A stretch of DNA of 64,000 nucleotides from Lasiosphaeria ovina (lineage: Eukaryota > Ascomycota > Sordariomycetes > Sordariales > Lasiosphaeriaceae), in contig JAULSN010000002.1 in NCBI GenBank assembly GCA_033439765.1, positions 6,324,001 to 6,388,000 on the forward strand, given 5' to 3'. The notes under the pieces were generated by a model. It saw only the letters and a program-made list of their open reading frames with translations, was not told the DNA's origin and did no database searches. Shown one piece after another: positions 22,740 through 34,444 of this stretch. How positions within the stretch are numbered: position 1 is the stretch's first letter; every line of letters begins with the position of its first letter. The position numbers and the translations under genes are program-made.

Positions 22740-24466
22740 ACAGGGAGAGTAAAGGCGTTGGTTAATTAGATTTCCGCGAAACAATAAAGTCTTGTAAAGA
22801 CGCGAACCCCCTCACATTTGCTGCCCTGTGACTTGACGATAATGGTTATGTGAAGCACTCTGTATTGAGTGAAAAGCTGATAATGACAATGTTCAAGTGA
22901 GAACACCGACATGGATATCCGTAAAACCGATGAGAATGACACCAGGGTGAAGTGATAACACCTACTTGAATGTGACAGTCAACAAATACTGGTCGTAACA
23001 CAGAGTCGTGATTCCTTTACTCATGATTGCCTGCTCGTGATCAAGATAAACAACTGATCAAGACGTTGGCTGCAATTAGTGGGAACAGTCAGACCTGAAC
23101 AGTTCGTGATCGATCCCTGTTATATCTGTGCGTAACTGTAACGTGGGAGACGGCTCACTCCCGAGGCAGTCCTTAATCTCAGAGTCCAATTCTCGATTCC
23201 TGTGACTGGCGACAGGGATGGTGCGTGTGAGGTCGGGGGCTGAACGATAAGGCCACGATAATTACCACACGCGTACTTGGCTCTCCAGAAGGGGAAATGC
23301 GGCTGCCAGAATAAAATACGAGGCGTCAAAAACGAGCCCGAGGGCGGGCTGGAAAGAAACGCGTGCAGCAGGCGAACTTGCGGGCTGCAATTCGAATCCT
23401 CCGCCTTCCAAAAACGCAAGAGACGATGCCGCGCGCGACCGAAAAGCTTTCGAGTCATTGTCATTGACATCATTGAGGTTGATCGTTCCTCCAAGGAATC
23501 GCATGGAAAATGGAAATTGCCCCTGGGTCCAGTTCATGCAGCCGCAAAGCCAGCGTGGATTTGGGGGGCAAATCCCAAATCCCGTCCGTCGTGTCCCTTT
23601 TTAGCCGCCCCACCAAAACATTCGTATTCAGGAGAAAAAAGGCGGCAGACCCGTTACCGTTACGCAATTCCTTCCGCGGGTGTCAGGAGAGGATGCAGGA
23701 TTCAAGGCAGGCCAGGCTCAGGTTTGGGCGGACAGCGCAAGCGGGTTCTCTTGAGCGTCAACGAGGACGTTTAGTTGGGCACAACGGCAGCCGTGGTGGA
23801 TCGTCTCTACCCGGTTTTCCCGTTTGTTTTTGCCACGGATTGGACGGTGTGTTGGCTGTTTCTGCGCATCTCAGGAGGCCGGCATTCTGGCTTGTTTGTG
23901 ATTGGGCCCAACTCGAAACGCTGCGTCCCCTTTTCCCAGGCGGTCTCCAAGGTCGCGCCCCGGGCTTTTGCACATCATCTGGCCAAGAGATTGGATTTTG
24001 GGGCTGTGTTTCGCTAGATCGCCCGGGACCCACCCTTTCTGCCCCTGGCAGGCTGATGCACGTGCCGTTGCGCGGCCCTTCCCTGGCCTCCTTGGCGGCA
24101 CGGCCGGGTTGGCCATTCGATTCCACTCCACCGATTCCGTCTTCTTGGTCCAGCACCGCAACTGTTTTTCTTGCTCTTTTTAATTATTTTCCTCATCACA
24201 TCCCACTGTCCTATCTGGACGTTAGACATTCGTTCTTGTTTCACTTGCATTGCAGTTTGCCGACTATTTCCCTTTGCACATAGATAGCTTCGCTCTTTAT
24301 CCTACGAACATCAGACGGCCAGAATCCTAAACCCAACCCGCCCAGTCTCGAACAGAACAGGGAACCCGCGGTCGCCAGACGTTACACCCTCACTCTCGTT
24401 GAGTCGCAGCTTGCGAGCGTGCACCGTCACATAACCTAGCCATCCGACATCTCGCACAACGGTACG
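22740..24466. other. intergenic region upstream of GH17 gene
   Basis: A 1.7 kb spacer. Both strands are open over long stretches in 23270-24280, but with no recognisable motif and heavy overlap between frames, so no gene is called. The last 300 bases are CT-rich and probably form the promoter and leader of the glucanase gene. Confidence 0.5.
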
Positions 24467-25708
24467 ATGCGTTTCACATCGAACCTTGCCGCCGCAGGCA
24501 TCCTCGCCGCCAGCAGCGCAGCAGCGGCCGAGAACTACCTGGGCTTCAACTCGGGATCGACACTCGCAGATCGGTCGGCAAAGTTCAAGGCCGACTTCAA
24601 GAGCGAGTTCACAACAGCACAGGCACTGCAGGGCGCGCCGGGCAAATTCAATGCCGTGCGTCTGTACACAAACATCCAGGCCTACTCGATCGCCGACCCC
24701 ATTCAGGCATTCGACGCCGCCATAGAGACCAACACCAAGATTCTGCTTGGCATCTGGACCTCGGGCACCGCTAGCATCGACAACGAGATCACCGCCCTGA
24801 AGACCGCCGTCACGAACCTCGGCGACAAGTTCACCAACCTCGTCATCGGCATTTCCATCGGCAGCGAGGATCTGTACCGTGATAGCGTCACGGGGATCAC
24901 CAACAAGGCCGGTGTGGGCGCCGGGCCAAAGGTCATCGTCGACTTTATCAACACGTACAAGAAGGCCGTTGCCGGCACCAAGCTGGAAAATGTGCCCGTC
25001 GGACACGTCGACACGTGGGACGCATGGACTAATGGCACTAACAAGGCCGTCGTTGACGCCATTGACTGGGTCGGCGTCGACGAGTATCCGTATTACGAGA
25101 ACACCAAAGACAACGACATTAAGAATGCCGGTGCTCTCTTCGACGCCGCCTACGATGCCACCATCGGAGCCGTTGGCGGCAAGCCTGTCTGGGTGACGGA
25201 GACGGGATGGCCGACGACTGGCCCCAACTTTGGCAAGTCGGTCCCCAGCGTGGCGAACGCGAAGACGTACTGGGACGAGGTCGGCTGCCGCAGACTGTTT
25301 GGCAAGACGCCCACCTTCTGGTATAACCTGCGCGACTCGAACCCGGAGAACACGATGAAGTTCGCCATCACCAACAATCTGTCAACTCAGCCCCTGTACA
25401 ACCTGACTTGCCCCACCACCTTCAACACCCCCTCGACCACCGCTGGTGGCTCATCCTCGTCGCCCGCTTCTACAGGGGCCTCTGTTCCGAGCAGTTCAAG
25501 GGCTCCCAACAGCTCCGGCGGCAGCAATACTGGGAGCACCAGCAATACTGGCACCACCGACGGCTCCAGCACGTCCACTGCGGAATCCGGCAATGGATCC
25601 AACACCACCACGTCGGCACCGAACCCGAGCAAGACCTCGGGCGCTGGCAAGGCGACAGCGTTTGCTGGCCTCGCCCTCCTTGCTGGAGTAGTTGCTGCGT
25701 TATTCTAG
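24467..25708 (+). CDS. eglC: GPI-anchored glycoside hydrolase family 17 glucan endo-1,3-beta-glucosidase
   Basis: A single exon of 413 aa. There is a signal peptide of about 20 residues (NLAAAGILAASSAAAA). The GH17 fold spans about 22-310, with the acid/base Glu134 in GISIGSEDLYR and the nucleophile Glu245 in VWVTETGWP. The C-terminal 80 residues are a Ser/Thr/Gly-rich linker ending in a hydrophobic tail (AFAGLALLAGVVAALF), i.e. a GPI signal. This layout matches Aspergillus EglC, which hydrolyses or transglycosylates beta-1,3-glucan during cell-wall remodelling. It is expected at the plasma membrane or wall. The symbol is by resemblance to Aspergillus EglC. Confidence 0.93.
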   Translation: MRFTSNLAAAGILAASSAAAAENYLGFNSGSTLADRSAKFKADFKSEFTTAQALQGAPGKFNAVRLYTNIQAYSIADPIQAFDAAIETNTKILLGIWTSGTASIDNEITALKTAVTNLGDKFTNLVIGISIGSEDLYRDSVTGITNKAGVGAGPKVIVDFINTYKKAVAGTKLENVPVGHVDTWDAWTNGTNKAVVDAIDWVGVDEYPYYENTKDNDIKNAGALFDAAYDATIGAVGGKPVWVTETGWPTTGPNFGKSVPSVANAKTYWDEVGCRRLFGKTPTFWYNLRDSNPENTMKFAITNNLSTQPLYNLTCPTTFNTPSTTAGGSSSSPASTGASVPSSSRAPNSSGGSNTGSTSNTGTTDGSSTSTAESGNGSNTTTSAPNPSKTSGAGKATAFAGLALLAGVVAALF

Positions 25709-26209
25709 ATCTGGGTCCTATTCCCTGGAGACGAGGAATTGTTTCTGTACATAGGTATTACGGCCGAAAGCGTTGTTCATTTGTGTCATTCAGTCTCTGA
25801 GGCATCCGGTGTAGTGCCGTCCTCGCCAACACCAGTCTTGGTCTTTTCTTTATACTACTTTTGCCCATCCGGACGGGCTGGATCTGTGGGGTCTTCGCAT
25901 CATATAATATGGATACTGTAGACAGGAGGATACCGATACCATAGACTCAACGGGCAACACCATGTGTGTTTATCTTTCATGTGCAACCTCAGTTCTCACG
26001 ACTTGTCTTACTGGTATGTGTATGAAGGTAATCAACACCCGCCTTGAAGCAATGAGACTGCGACTCCATAGCCAGAAAAGAAAAGAACAAACTGATATAC
26101 ATCAAAACAAAGCACAGAAACACTCATTACACCTGAAAAGCAATCAAGTCAACACACGCTACCACCTCGGCCAAATCCTCATGATTCACACGACTTGTTG
26201 GCATCAACT

Positions 26210-27481
26210 TCAAACCGGTACCACGGTCGTGGACACGGGCTGGACACCCATGACAACGTCTGCGTCGTCGACTATCTCGCGGTTGGTGTGCGCCAGGAAG
26301 CGCTCCTGCTCGTCGAGGAAGCGCTTGATGTCGCGCGTGGCCAGGGCAGTGCCCGACGCCCGCGCCGCCGCCAGCCGGCGCAGCTGCTCGCGCACCCTCT
26401 CGGCTACCATCTCCAGCCGGTACGTGGCGAACTGGTCGTACAGCTCCGGCAGCCGCGAGATGGGCCGCACCGTCGTCAGCACCGTGTCGTCCCGCACCGC
26501 CGCGCTCCGCGGCCGGTACGACGTCACCATGGTGATGCGCTCCACCGCCCCGACCGCCGGCAGCGCCGCGTGCTCAATGTACCGTCCCTGCATCACCACG
26601 CCGTGGCCCTAGGAGGAGTGTCAGTGGGTTTTGTCTCAGCCGAGCTGCGAGCGAGCTCCCCCAGCTCCCAGATAACAACAATAATAGGGGTAAGCACACA
26701 GAGGAATAAAAGGGGGCCAACCCACCATGTGCGGTCCGCGCACCTTAAGCACCTCGCCCGTGCCCGTGCGCAGCGCCGTCTCGCCGCCGACCATGCCGGC
26801 CGTGTCGCTAAGCATGACGACGCACACAAACGGGTAACTATCGCGGTGCCAACCGAGAATCGGCACCGCTTCCCCTCCCTTCCCACCCCCATCCCCATCA
26901 CCACTAGCACCACCATCACAATACACCCTCAACTCACTCAGCTTCTGCTCCTCGGTCTTGAACGAAAGGTTCACGTGCGCGACCTCGTAATCGAACTGCA
27001 CCGCCAGCTCGAGCCCCGCGACGGCCGACACGAGCGCCACCGTCGCGGGGTGCGTCCACGCCGCGTGCGTGAACGGCGCGTGCGCTGCGCTGTAGCCGCG
27101 CAGGTGCGAGTACGCAGCGATGTTCGATGTGTACTGGCAGTTCAGAAGCACCGGCTCGCTGAGGATCTCGGCGCGCATCCGTGCCACGGCTTCGGGTGTG
27201 AAGAGTGGGAAGGGGTCGGACACGGCGAGCGGGGACACGCCTGTGTCCGCTGGCAGGCCGATGTCCGACATGGTGTACACTTTGTGTGGTGGTGTGAAGT
27301 TGAGGTGCTTCTGCGGGTCGAAGCCGCCGGCCTCGCTGCTGGTGATGGTGTGTTTGGGCGTGCTGGGCTTGGTCTCGGCCGGTGCGGGTGCGGGTGCGGG
27401 TGCGGGTGCGGGTGCGGGTGCGGGTGCTGTCCAGGTTGCCATTGCTGCGGCCGAGGGCTGGAGGATCTGGGCGGTGGCCAT
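26210..27481 (-). CDS. Fe(II)/2-oxoglutarate oxygenase-like fungal protein
   Basis: Two exons on the minus strand, 27481-26726 and 26608-26210, with a 117-nt intron. Phase-0 joining gives PHM|GHGVVMQG and 384 aa. The N-terminus carries an (Ala-Pro)n tract coded by a hexanucleotide repeat. The core has a jelly-roll pattern: GWHRDSYPFV gives the HxD iron ligands (His212, Asp214), and IEHAALPAVGAVERITMV gives a plausible distal His265 and 2-oxoglutarate-binding Arg276. A conserved-looking FKTEEQKLSELRVYCDGG precedes the HxD. The C-terminus is a basic helix rich in Arg and Glu. There is no signal peptide. Similar uncharacterised fungal proteins are widespread, and the substrate is unknown. The assignment rests on the His-x-Asp..His..Arg pattern only. 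Confidence 0.75.
27381..27427 (-). repeat. (GGTGCG)7 hexanucleotide microsatellite coding (Ala-Pro)n
   Basis: Seven perfect units plus a partial one, in frame inside the oxygenase-like gene. Each added or lost unit changes the protein by one Ala-Pro pair without a frameshift. Confidence 0.95.
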
Positions 27482-29526
27482 TCTGGATGGATGGGTTGGC
27501 TGGCTGGCTCGAGGGCCGTATTTGTAGCACGGCGTGGGAGGTCTGGGGCGAGATACTCGGGTGTTATTGCTGTGATCCCTCCGAGGGCGGTCGTATCGCG
27601 GGCTTGGGGGCTGGACCCGTAGTTTGACGATCCCTCGCAGTTGGATAGTGGCACGGGCCTGACAAGCTGGGCCTCTTAATCTATGTAGTTAAGCAGCCTA
27701 GCGGAATGCGAGGAGCGGTGAGGAGGCCGGCCCGAGAATTACGCAGCAATGAGTGGAGGACTCGAGATTGTTGACGCGTGCCCCTAGGACGTGCGGACCT
27801 TGTGTGCTCCCGGGGCCTCGGAGCTTTTATCATTTTCGTCGACGCCGATCCTCGACAGAAGGAGGCCAGAGCCTGTCTTCCTGGGCCATGGCTCACGCCC
27901 GCATCACAATCGGCGCTGCTACCCCGGGGTAGCTAGTCCTGGACCGGCAAGAGGAGATGGCGGACCAGCCGGGCATGGCGCGAGACCAATAGTGTGCAGG
28001 CCCAGAAGCACTGTGGCGGCCCGAGAGTGCGTGGTCGAGGGGTCTTTGATAATGGAAATCAGAGCAAGCCCCGGCACGCACCAATGGGCAGAGTGCCGGT
28101 GTGGGCGTCTTGATGCTATCGCCGACTGCAGTCATGCCGGCGACTTTCGGCGTCTGGCGGGGCGTCGTGCGGTTGGCTGGCCGGCGGCTAGTCTCGAGAT
28201 AAGAAAAAGACGACAATCACGCCCAGGTGACACGGCATAAGCATCCAGCAGTAGCGAGCCTTGGGCGGGCGCTCTGCACTGTGCTCTGCAACTGGCGAGG
28301 TCCATGTCCATCATCACGGGGCATGGCTCGGACAGCAGAGTGGTTGACACGAGAGAGGTCGTCTCGTCCCAGCCAAGGTTGAGAGACTGAGAACCCCTTT
28401 CCGACACGAGTCTGGGCCGAGTCCGGAAGCGGCGGCAACTTATGTCCAGTCAGAATCCAGGCAGGGCGGCCGGAATGGCCATGCGGGTTCCCCGCAGTCC
28501 GCCATCCGGGCAGGCTGCGGGCCGGTAGCGGAGATAAAAGGAACACTGCCAATCCGTCACCACACCATCACCACACAGTGGATAATGCGCGTCGCGTTCC
28601 GTCATCAGAAGGCCAGGCATAGATACCGGGCTTGGCCACTCGGCTGGGCCTAGCATGGCTCTTGCTTATCGGGAGCCTGCCAGCTGCGCAGCGGGAAGCG
28701 GCAGATGGAACCTGGGTCAAGCACGCAGGCGGCTGCCGTGATAAAGATAGCGGTTCCGTGATGGCGAAAGAAGGCAGCTTCCCCGCCGCTACCACCTTAG
28801 CTGCTCTGTCTGGGGAAGAGCTGTCCGCGTCCATGCCGGGCTGCTCACAACAGCAAATCACACAATAATCCAGCAGCAAGTCGGTATCGAAAGCCGTCGT
28901 ATCCGTTGCTGAGTTGGGGTAAGGTGACAGCGCATTGAGAGACTAGAAAGCTTGAGGAAAGGCGCAAAGTGCGTGCCGTGTCTGAGCCTCGACCAGGAAC
29001 ACCTGAAGCCTGGGCTACCTGTGCTTAAGAACGCGAACGAATGATGTGCTAGCCAAACAGAGAGCAGCAGGTCTGATTAAACGTAATGATGAATGAATCC
29101 ATGTCTAAAGCAATCCGGGTGCGCGGGCCGGCCCTTTCAGGGGCGTCTTATTGGACTATTCGTTTCTAAGTCAAGATATCTAGACCACTCCACGAATGTG
29201 TATTGGCTGTGAGAAATTGGTTTCTGACTATCCCGGCAATGTTTCATGACGGTTCACGATAGACACAGTACACGTGCAGATCTGAGACATGCAGCTGTGG
29301 AACCCAGCCCGAGGAGCACGGCAGAGACGTCATCGTCCGAACCGTCGCCTCCTACGTCATTGGTCGGCGCTGGACCCGGCAGTATACCATTCCCCATCGA
29401 ACCGGCCACCACCACAAATCCCAAAGCAACGCAAATAAACAACCCCTGATTTCCCGACTAGTTCTGCCAAGCATCAACAAGCACCAACCTCTATTAGGCA
29501 AATCACCCGGCGCGATCAACCCCATC
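27482..29526. other. 2 kb intergenic region
   Basis: Upstream regions of two diverging genes. Frames on both strands (for example 27791-28240 and 28217-28552) overlap, lack motifs and look like chance openings in GC-rich DNA. A CCGCAACCGCCGC-like patch begins only inside the next gene. No RNA gene or repeat is recognised. Confidence 0.5.
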
Positions 29527-30224
29527 ATGTCAGCCCAAGACCCGTCGGGACCGCCGCAACCGCCGCAACCGCCCAAGGCCGCCGCCTACGCCCTCGCCTC
29601 CAACCCCGTGTCGCATACCGCAGACGACTTCGCCGTGGCCGACACTCCGGGCACGAGCGGGTTTGGTGGGAGCGGTAGCGACTACATGAGCTATCGCTCG
29701 CACAAGAACCCGCCACCAGCACCACCAACAGCAGGCTACGAGCACGGCGTGCACGGCGGGCGGCCCGCTAATGCGCGCGAGGCCCGCGAGACGGGCTACG
29801 CGTCCGACTCTCGTGGCGGGCGGCAGAACGACAACGAGGACGCCGAGCAGATGGCACCGGCCGGCGAGGGCGCCGTGGCCCACGCCGTCGAGCGCAGGAC
29901 GAGAGGGAGCGCCGCCGCCGCCGCCAGCCACACGCGCGGCGAGAGCTCGCCCCACGGCCGCGTCCGCGGCGAGGTCACGCTCGACGGCGACGAGGCTGGC
30001 GTGGAGAGGTGAGTTTATTACAAAAAACATCGCAGTGTATAGAAATTAGGAGCAGTTACTCGTAGAGATATAATGCTGACACTGCCACCTCGACCGCTAG
30101 GAAAAAAGCACAGCAGTCGCTCGCCCGCGAGCAGGTCAAGGCCGCGCGGCGCGAAGGGAAAGACGTCGACGGACGGGGCGAGGGCAACTTTGCCGGCCGG
30201 CAGCCGCACGCCGAGATAGACTAA
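29527..30224 (+). CDS. small, Gly/Ala/Arg-rich disordered fungal protein
   Basis: Two exons, 29527-30008 and 30101-30224, with a 92-nt intron (GTGAGT..CGCTAG). Splicing gives 201 aa and ends ..RQPHAEID. The N-terminus is Pro-rich (GPPQPPQPPK); the middle is polar with YMSYRSHKNPP. The C-terminal 60 residues are charged and probably helical (VERKKAQQSLAREQVKAARR). There is no signal peptide, membrane segment or known domain. The exon 2 reading frame ends cleanly right after a charged, conserved-looking tail, which supports the splice model. The function is unknown. Confidence 0.7.
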
Positions 30225-30439
30225 CAGGCAGGGGCTGGGAGAGACGATATTGCACCCAACTCTGCTGAAGGGACGGACCATGGAACGGACAGGGAAGGAT
30301 TGTAAAACAAGTCTGGGCCACGCCTGTCTCGGTTCGTAACCAGAAAGAAAAGACAGACCCGAGAAGGAATAAACAAGTAAAAAATACCAGCGATTATTCA
30401 CTACACCACCGCCGCAGATGGCAGCAAAAATATAGACTT

Positions 30440-30567
30440 TGACAAGAGTGGGATTCGAACCCACGCCCTTTCGGACCACGGAATCATGTGGTGTGATATA
30501 AGCCACACCCTGGATTAAGGATTGGAACTCCTTAACGTGGCGCCTTAGACCGCTCGGCCATCTTGCC
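30440..30567 (-). tRNA. tRNA-Leu(AAG) with intron
   Basis: On the minus strand the acceptor GGCAAGA pairs with TCTTGTC (one G-U). The D-arm is followed by the anticodon stem CCACG/CGTGG, the T-arm GTGGGTTCGAATCCCAC and the extended variable arm expected for a class II (Leu) tRNA. The loop reads TTAAGG, giving anticodon AAG. An intron of about 48 nt (about 30482-30529) interrupts after position 37 and contains CCTTAA, able to pair with the anticodon loop as usual in eukaryotic pre-tRNAs. The mature length is about 80 nt before CCA addition. Confidence 0.93.
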
Positions 30568-31257
30568 TGATGCTTGTTTGATGGAGAGGATGTGTGGAAG
30601 TGCGTGATTTAAGACGGAAGTGGTGGAGCTTGGCAAGTCCTTTTTTTCCCCCTCGAGGGCTCGTGTGCGTGCGGCGGGGACGTGCATCTATCTCCACTCC
30701 GTTCAGACTTTTAAGTTGCGGGTTCTGGTGGTTGACGGTGAGAGGTGGCAGGGAACCCCTGTCTTGGGTGTCTTATTCCAACTGACAAGAGATCTCGTTG
30801 CTAGGTGCGGACTCAACAGCAACCTGACGTAGTTGAGCCGTATTAATACATTGCAATAATGGAACAAGCATTCGATCTGGTTTAATTACCTGACTTCCAA
30901 AATTTGCTCTTCTGGTGTGAGCCTCCGACAATGTCTACTTGGCCCGACTCACCTCTCGGCTTGCAGGGAGTTATTAGTTCCGTACTTTGCAACCTGGCAG
31001 AAGAAGTCGCCCGCTTACAACTTTTGCTGGCTTCCCTTTCTTTTTCCTCTATACTTCAAATGTTACCTAATAAGCAGGGATTCACCACCATGGCGACCCC
31101 TGCTCTCCCGCCGGCTTGAGACTAGACTCATCACGACACGACACAACGCGACGCGCTTTCGAACAAGACGTCCACGGCAGTTCAACCAATCCATCGCCGA
31201 CAACAACACTAAACCGGAATGCTAACAAAATATAGGAAATATAAAGGTCTTCTGAAA
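30568..31257. other. intergenic region
   Basis: It lies between the tRNA-Leu gene and the disrupted zinc-binding gene. No gene or repeat is recognised. Confidence 0.5.
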
Positions 31258-32189
31258 ATGGCGCCGGCAAACAAACCGCCGGCGGCTAGAGCTCCGATCT
31301 CGATCGCCACGGCACCCGAGAGCCACATCCGCGTCGTGCTGCGCTGTGCAGCAACGATGATGACACGCGCCGACGCGTCGCCAAGCTGCTGCTCCAGCTG
31401 CGCAACTTCCCGCCGCCTGGAACAAAGGCGGCGGCGGCGGCGGCGGCCAGCAAAAAACCCAGCCTGCTGCTGCTGCTGCTGGCGCGACCGCCGGCGTCAA
31501 GCGGGCCAGGCCTGCCGACGACGACGACGATGTCGTTCGCGCCGGAAAGAGCGCGGTGCGCTTCTGCACACGGTGTGAGCAGGTGTTTGCCGAGAGCGAG
31601 AACGTCGGCAAGAAGCGCCAGTGTCGGTTCCAGTGAGGCAGCTTGTGCTCCCCTTTCTTTTCCAATTAGAATTTCTGAATCCTTTTTGACACGTCCCCTC
31701 CTAACCGGGCCCACAGAGCTGGCCGAGATCGAAGAGGACGCGCCCATCTGGTACGAGTACGACGCGCGGTTCCTCGGCGACCCGGACACGCCCAAGAACC
31801 TGCGCAAGCACCCGCAGGGCTTCACGTACCCGTGCTGCGGCAAGCGCGCCACGTGGAAGGGCTGCGCGACCGGCCGCCACCGCGCCGCCTACGACGGCCA
31901 CGGCGAGCCGCCCCCCTACGCGAGCAGCGACGACGACGAGGGCGAGCCGGACGAGGTCATTGAGATTAGCGACGACAATGACGATGAGGTCAAGGGGAAG
32001 ACTGCGGCTGCCGTTCCTGGCTCGGCTGGCCCGGCTAGTGTAACTGGCCCGACTGGTGCTACTGTCCCGGCTGCCGTCCCTGTCCCAACTGGGCCGACTG
32101 GTGTCACTGTCCCGCCCGAGGGAGCTGTGGTCGCCCCGGTTGACCAGGCCGCCGTCCCCGTGCCGGACGCTGTGCCGGCCGCGGTATGA
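31258..32189 (+). pseudogene. disrupted Cys-rich zinc-binding fungal gene
   Basis: Pieces of one protein lie in different frames. About 31361-31450 reads RRVAKLLLQLRNFPPPGTK in one frame. After a run of six A (31451-31456) the coding signal continues in another frame as AVRFCTRCEQVFAESENVGKKRQC. From 31717 a third piece reads ELAEIEEDAPIWYEYDA .. GFTYPCCGKRATWKGCATGRH. Together these match a common fungal layout (CxxC..C..GEL..GF.W.CC..GC..GRH) that probably binds zinc. The likely intron (GTGAGG at 31633 to CCCACAG at 31715) joins the last two pieces out of frame. A 37-nt alternative ending ATTAG (31669) would be in frame but is unusually short. The C-terminus is acidic, then rich in Pro/Val/Thr-Gly-Pro repeats. 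It is either a pseudogene or a gene with sequence errors. Confidence 0.5.
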
Positions 32190-32776
32190 TTGATTGCCCT
32201 GAAAGTTGTCGCTTCCTGGAGTAATGCTCTGCGCTGAACGTGTATCATCATGTATGTAGCAATGAGGTAATGGTTGATTGCGCGAATATTGTGACTAGAC
32301 ACTCGAGGACACTGGATGAGGTTGAGGTATTGCTGCAATGTGTCTGTGAATGAAATCAGCTTCGATGGAGGTCCAATCACTCGGCCGGCCCAGGAACTAC
32401 TTCTCACCATCCTCCCATTCCTGGTTCAGGAAATTGCAATGTTTTGTTTCAGCGTTGCGCTTTCACATTCATCCCCCATAACTAGTGAGCCAAAGTATCG
32501 ATTAGAACTAATACCACAAAAGGGATGTGCTCAGTTATAAATACTACCTGTCTGGCCTTGTTGCTTTGTTTCATTATTATGATAATTTGCCATTCAATGA
32601 ATCAATAACGTTAACTATATACCCAAATATAAATGTAAACTCGTCTATAGAGCCTTGCCCCCGGACACATTTTGAGTTAAATACCAGCCCTGATAATGGC
32701 CACATACTCCAACAGTTACGTTGAACCAGCGGGCCCTTCCTCGTCATCTCATTTCAACCCGATTCGTTTGCTACGA
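32190..32776. other. A/T-rich convergent intergenic region
   Basis: 3' flanks of two converging transcription units, visibly richer in A and T than neighbouring genes (especially 32500-32660). No ORF with protein character is seen. Confidence 0.5.
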
Positions 32777-34444
32777 CTAGTTGAGACGGAGAATCGACAG
32801 CCCGCACGGGAGAACCATGTCGTCCGGGTTCTTGTCATTCACAAAACTAATAGAAATCTCCTGCAGATCCGCGTCGTCCTCGACAATGATGGCGCGCGAC
32901 GAGGCATGGTGGCCGTTGGCCAGAAAGTTCGGCGCGCGCTCGTCATCGGCCTGCTCGACGGCTCGCGCAATCAGGTCGGCGACCTGGGACTTGAGCTGGC
33001 AAGACGCGAAAATGGGGCTCGCCTCGACCGTCTCGAGCACCACGCGCTTCTCGTGCCCCGAGCTGATGTCGCGCAGCGCGTGCTCTAGCGTCCGTGCCGA
33101 GAGCGTGTAGGGCGACAGGAAGTCCTCGTGCGGCCACTGCGTGTCGGCCAGCTTGTGCAGGAAGAGCACGATCCCCGCCAGCGCCTGCGTCAGCAGGACC
33201 GCGCGCTCGTGCGGGCTGAGGCTAAGCAGCATGGTGCCCGATTCGGCCGTGCTGCAGTGCAGGCTCTGGTCGAGCAGCAGCCGCTCGCCCGGGCCGAACG
33301 TGGCTTCGAGCACCCTCCCGAGAAGCGAGCTGTCGGTCAGCACGCTCGCGCTGTCCCGCATGTTGAAGATCTGGACGGCCTTGGCGAAGAAGTTGGGCAT
33401 GATGTCGCGCATGTCAACGCCGGCCAGCTTTCGAGCGTGGCCAGTGTCGACGGCGAAGTATTCGGCGGCCGTGTCGGCGCAGACTGTGGGGCATTATTAG
33501 CCATTGGTTTGCCCATCGGGACTGAAAAAGGGGCCGACTTACATCGCGTCGCAACCAAGGCGGAATTTCTCTGCGCCGCTGCGAACGCCGACTTGACGCT
33601 CCTTTCCCGCAGGTTGTCCAGCGTCGCGGTAGCAAGCGCGTGGAAACTTGTCGAGCCGAGGCCGTCGTCCTCGACGTCGCTGCGGCTCGCAACGCACACC
33701 CTCGGGATCTTCTTTATCAGGCTCCGCGACTCGACGTCGTCCCACCTCTTGCCGATCTGCTTCGCGAAGCGCTTGGCCGTTAGGTCGCGTAGGATGTGCG
33801 ACACGGCGACCTTGGACAGCCCGCGGTGGTCGGCCTGGCGCGACCAGTCCAGCTGCACCTGGCTGACGAACTCGTCATACTTTGTGAAGACGAGCACGAG
33901 GGGCGTGTGGGCGGCGAGCGACGCGAGGTCGCGCGTGAAGAAGCGCTCCTCGAGAGCGTGCACTGGGCGGTCCTCCTCGCTCGCGACGCAGTACCAGATG
34001 CAGTGCACGCGGCTCGGCGGCGCCGAGTTGCTCGCGAGGAAGTCGCACACGCGGCTGTAGACGCCCTCATCGTCGGTGCCAAAGTTGGGCGATGTGTAGA
34101 TGGCTAGGCGCTCGTTCTGTCCCTGCAGGTCAAGCTCCTTCTCGATGTCGTGCGCGCTGCTGAAGGCGTCTGCGACAAGTTTCTAGTGCCGGGGAGAGGT
34201 CAATGTTGGCTTAGTCTTGGGTGATGGCCGGCCAGGGACATAGAGACGACGCACTCACTTTCTCTAGATCGACCCCAAAGATGCTCGAAAACAACTCCTG
34301 CTTTGTTGACTCGGGGTTTCCGAGCACGAGCACGCCAAACTTTGGACAAGGAGAGAGAAATTCGGATGAGCTGGAGAGGGTTGGGAGGGGGTTCGGGTTG
34401 CTGCTGCCAACGTTGTCCGTTGCAGTCGGTTGGTTCATAGCCAT
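32777..34444 (-). CDS. GTPase-like protein with degenerate P-loop
   Basis: Three exons on the minus strand: 34444-34259, 34182-33543, 33483-32777. Introns are 76 and 59 nt; all joins are in frame and give 510 aa. The first beta strand and G1 position read FGVLVLGNPESTKQELF (residues 36-52). The canonical GxxxxGK[S/T] is replaced by GNPESTKQ. The G3 region (IYTSPNFGTDDEG) also lacks a clear DxxG. The G4 motif is good: VLVFTKYDEF (TKxD, about 161-164). The C-terminal half is helical with no recognised domain. It resembles the fungal G-domain (Era/AIG1-like) proteins, but the missing Walker Lys-Ser/Thr suggests weak or lost GTP hydrolysis. The cellular role is unknown. Confidence 0.8.

Noticed and set aside
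26195..27622. 475-codon plus-strand frame
   Set aside because: It runs through both exons and the intron of the oxygenase-like gene in antisense. Its composition (GCGCGC repeats) is a by-product of the Ala-Pro microsatellite.
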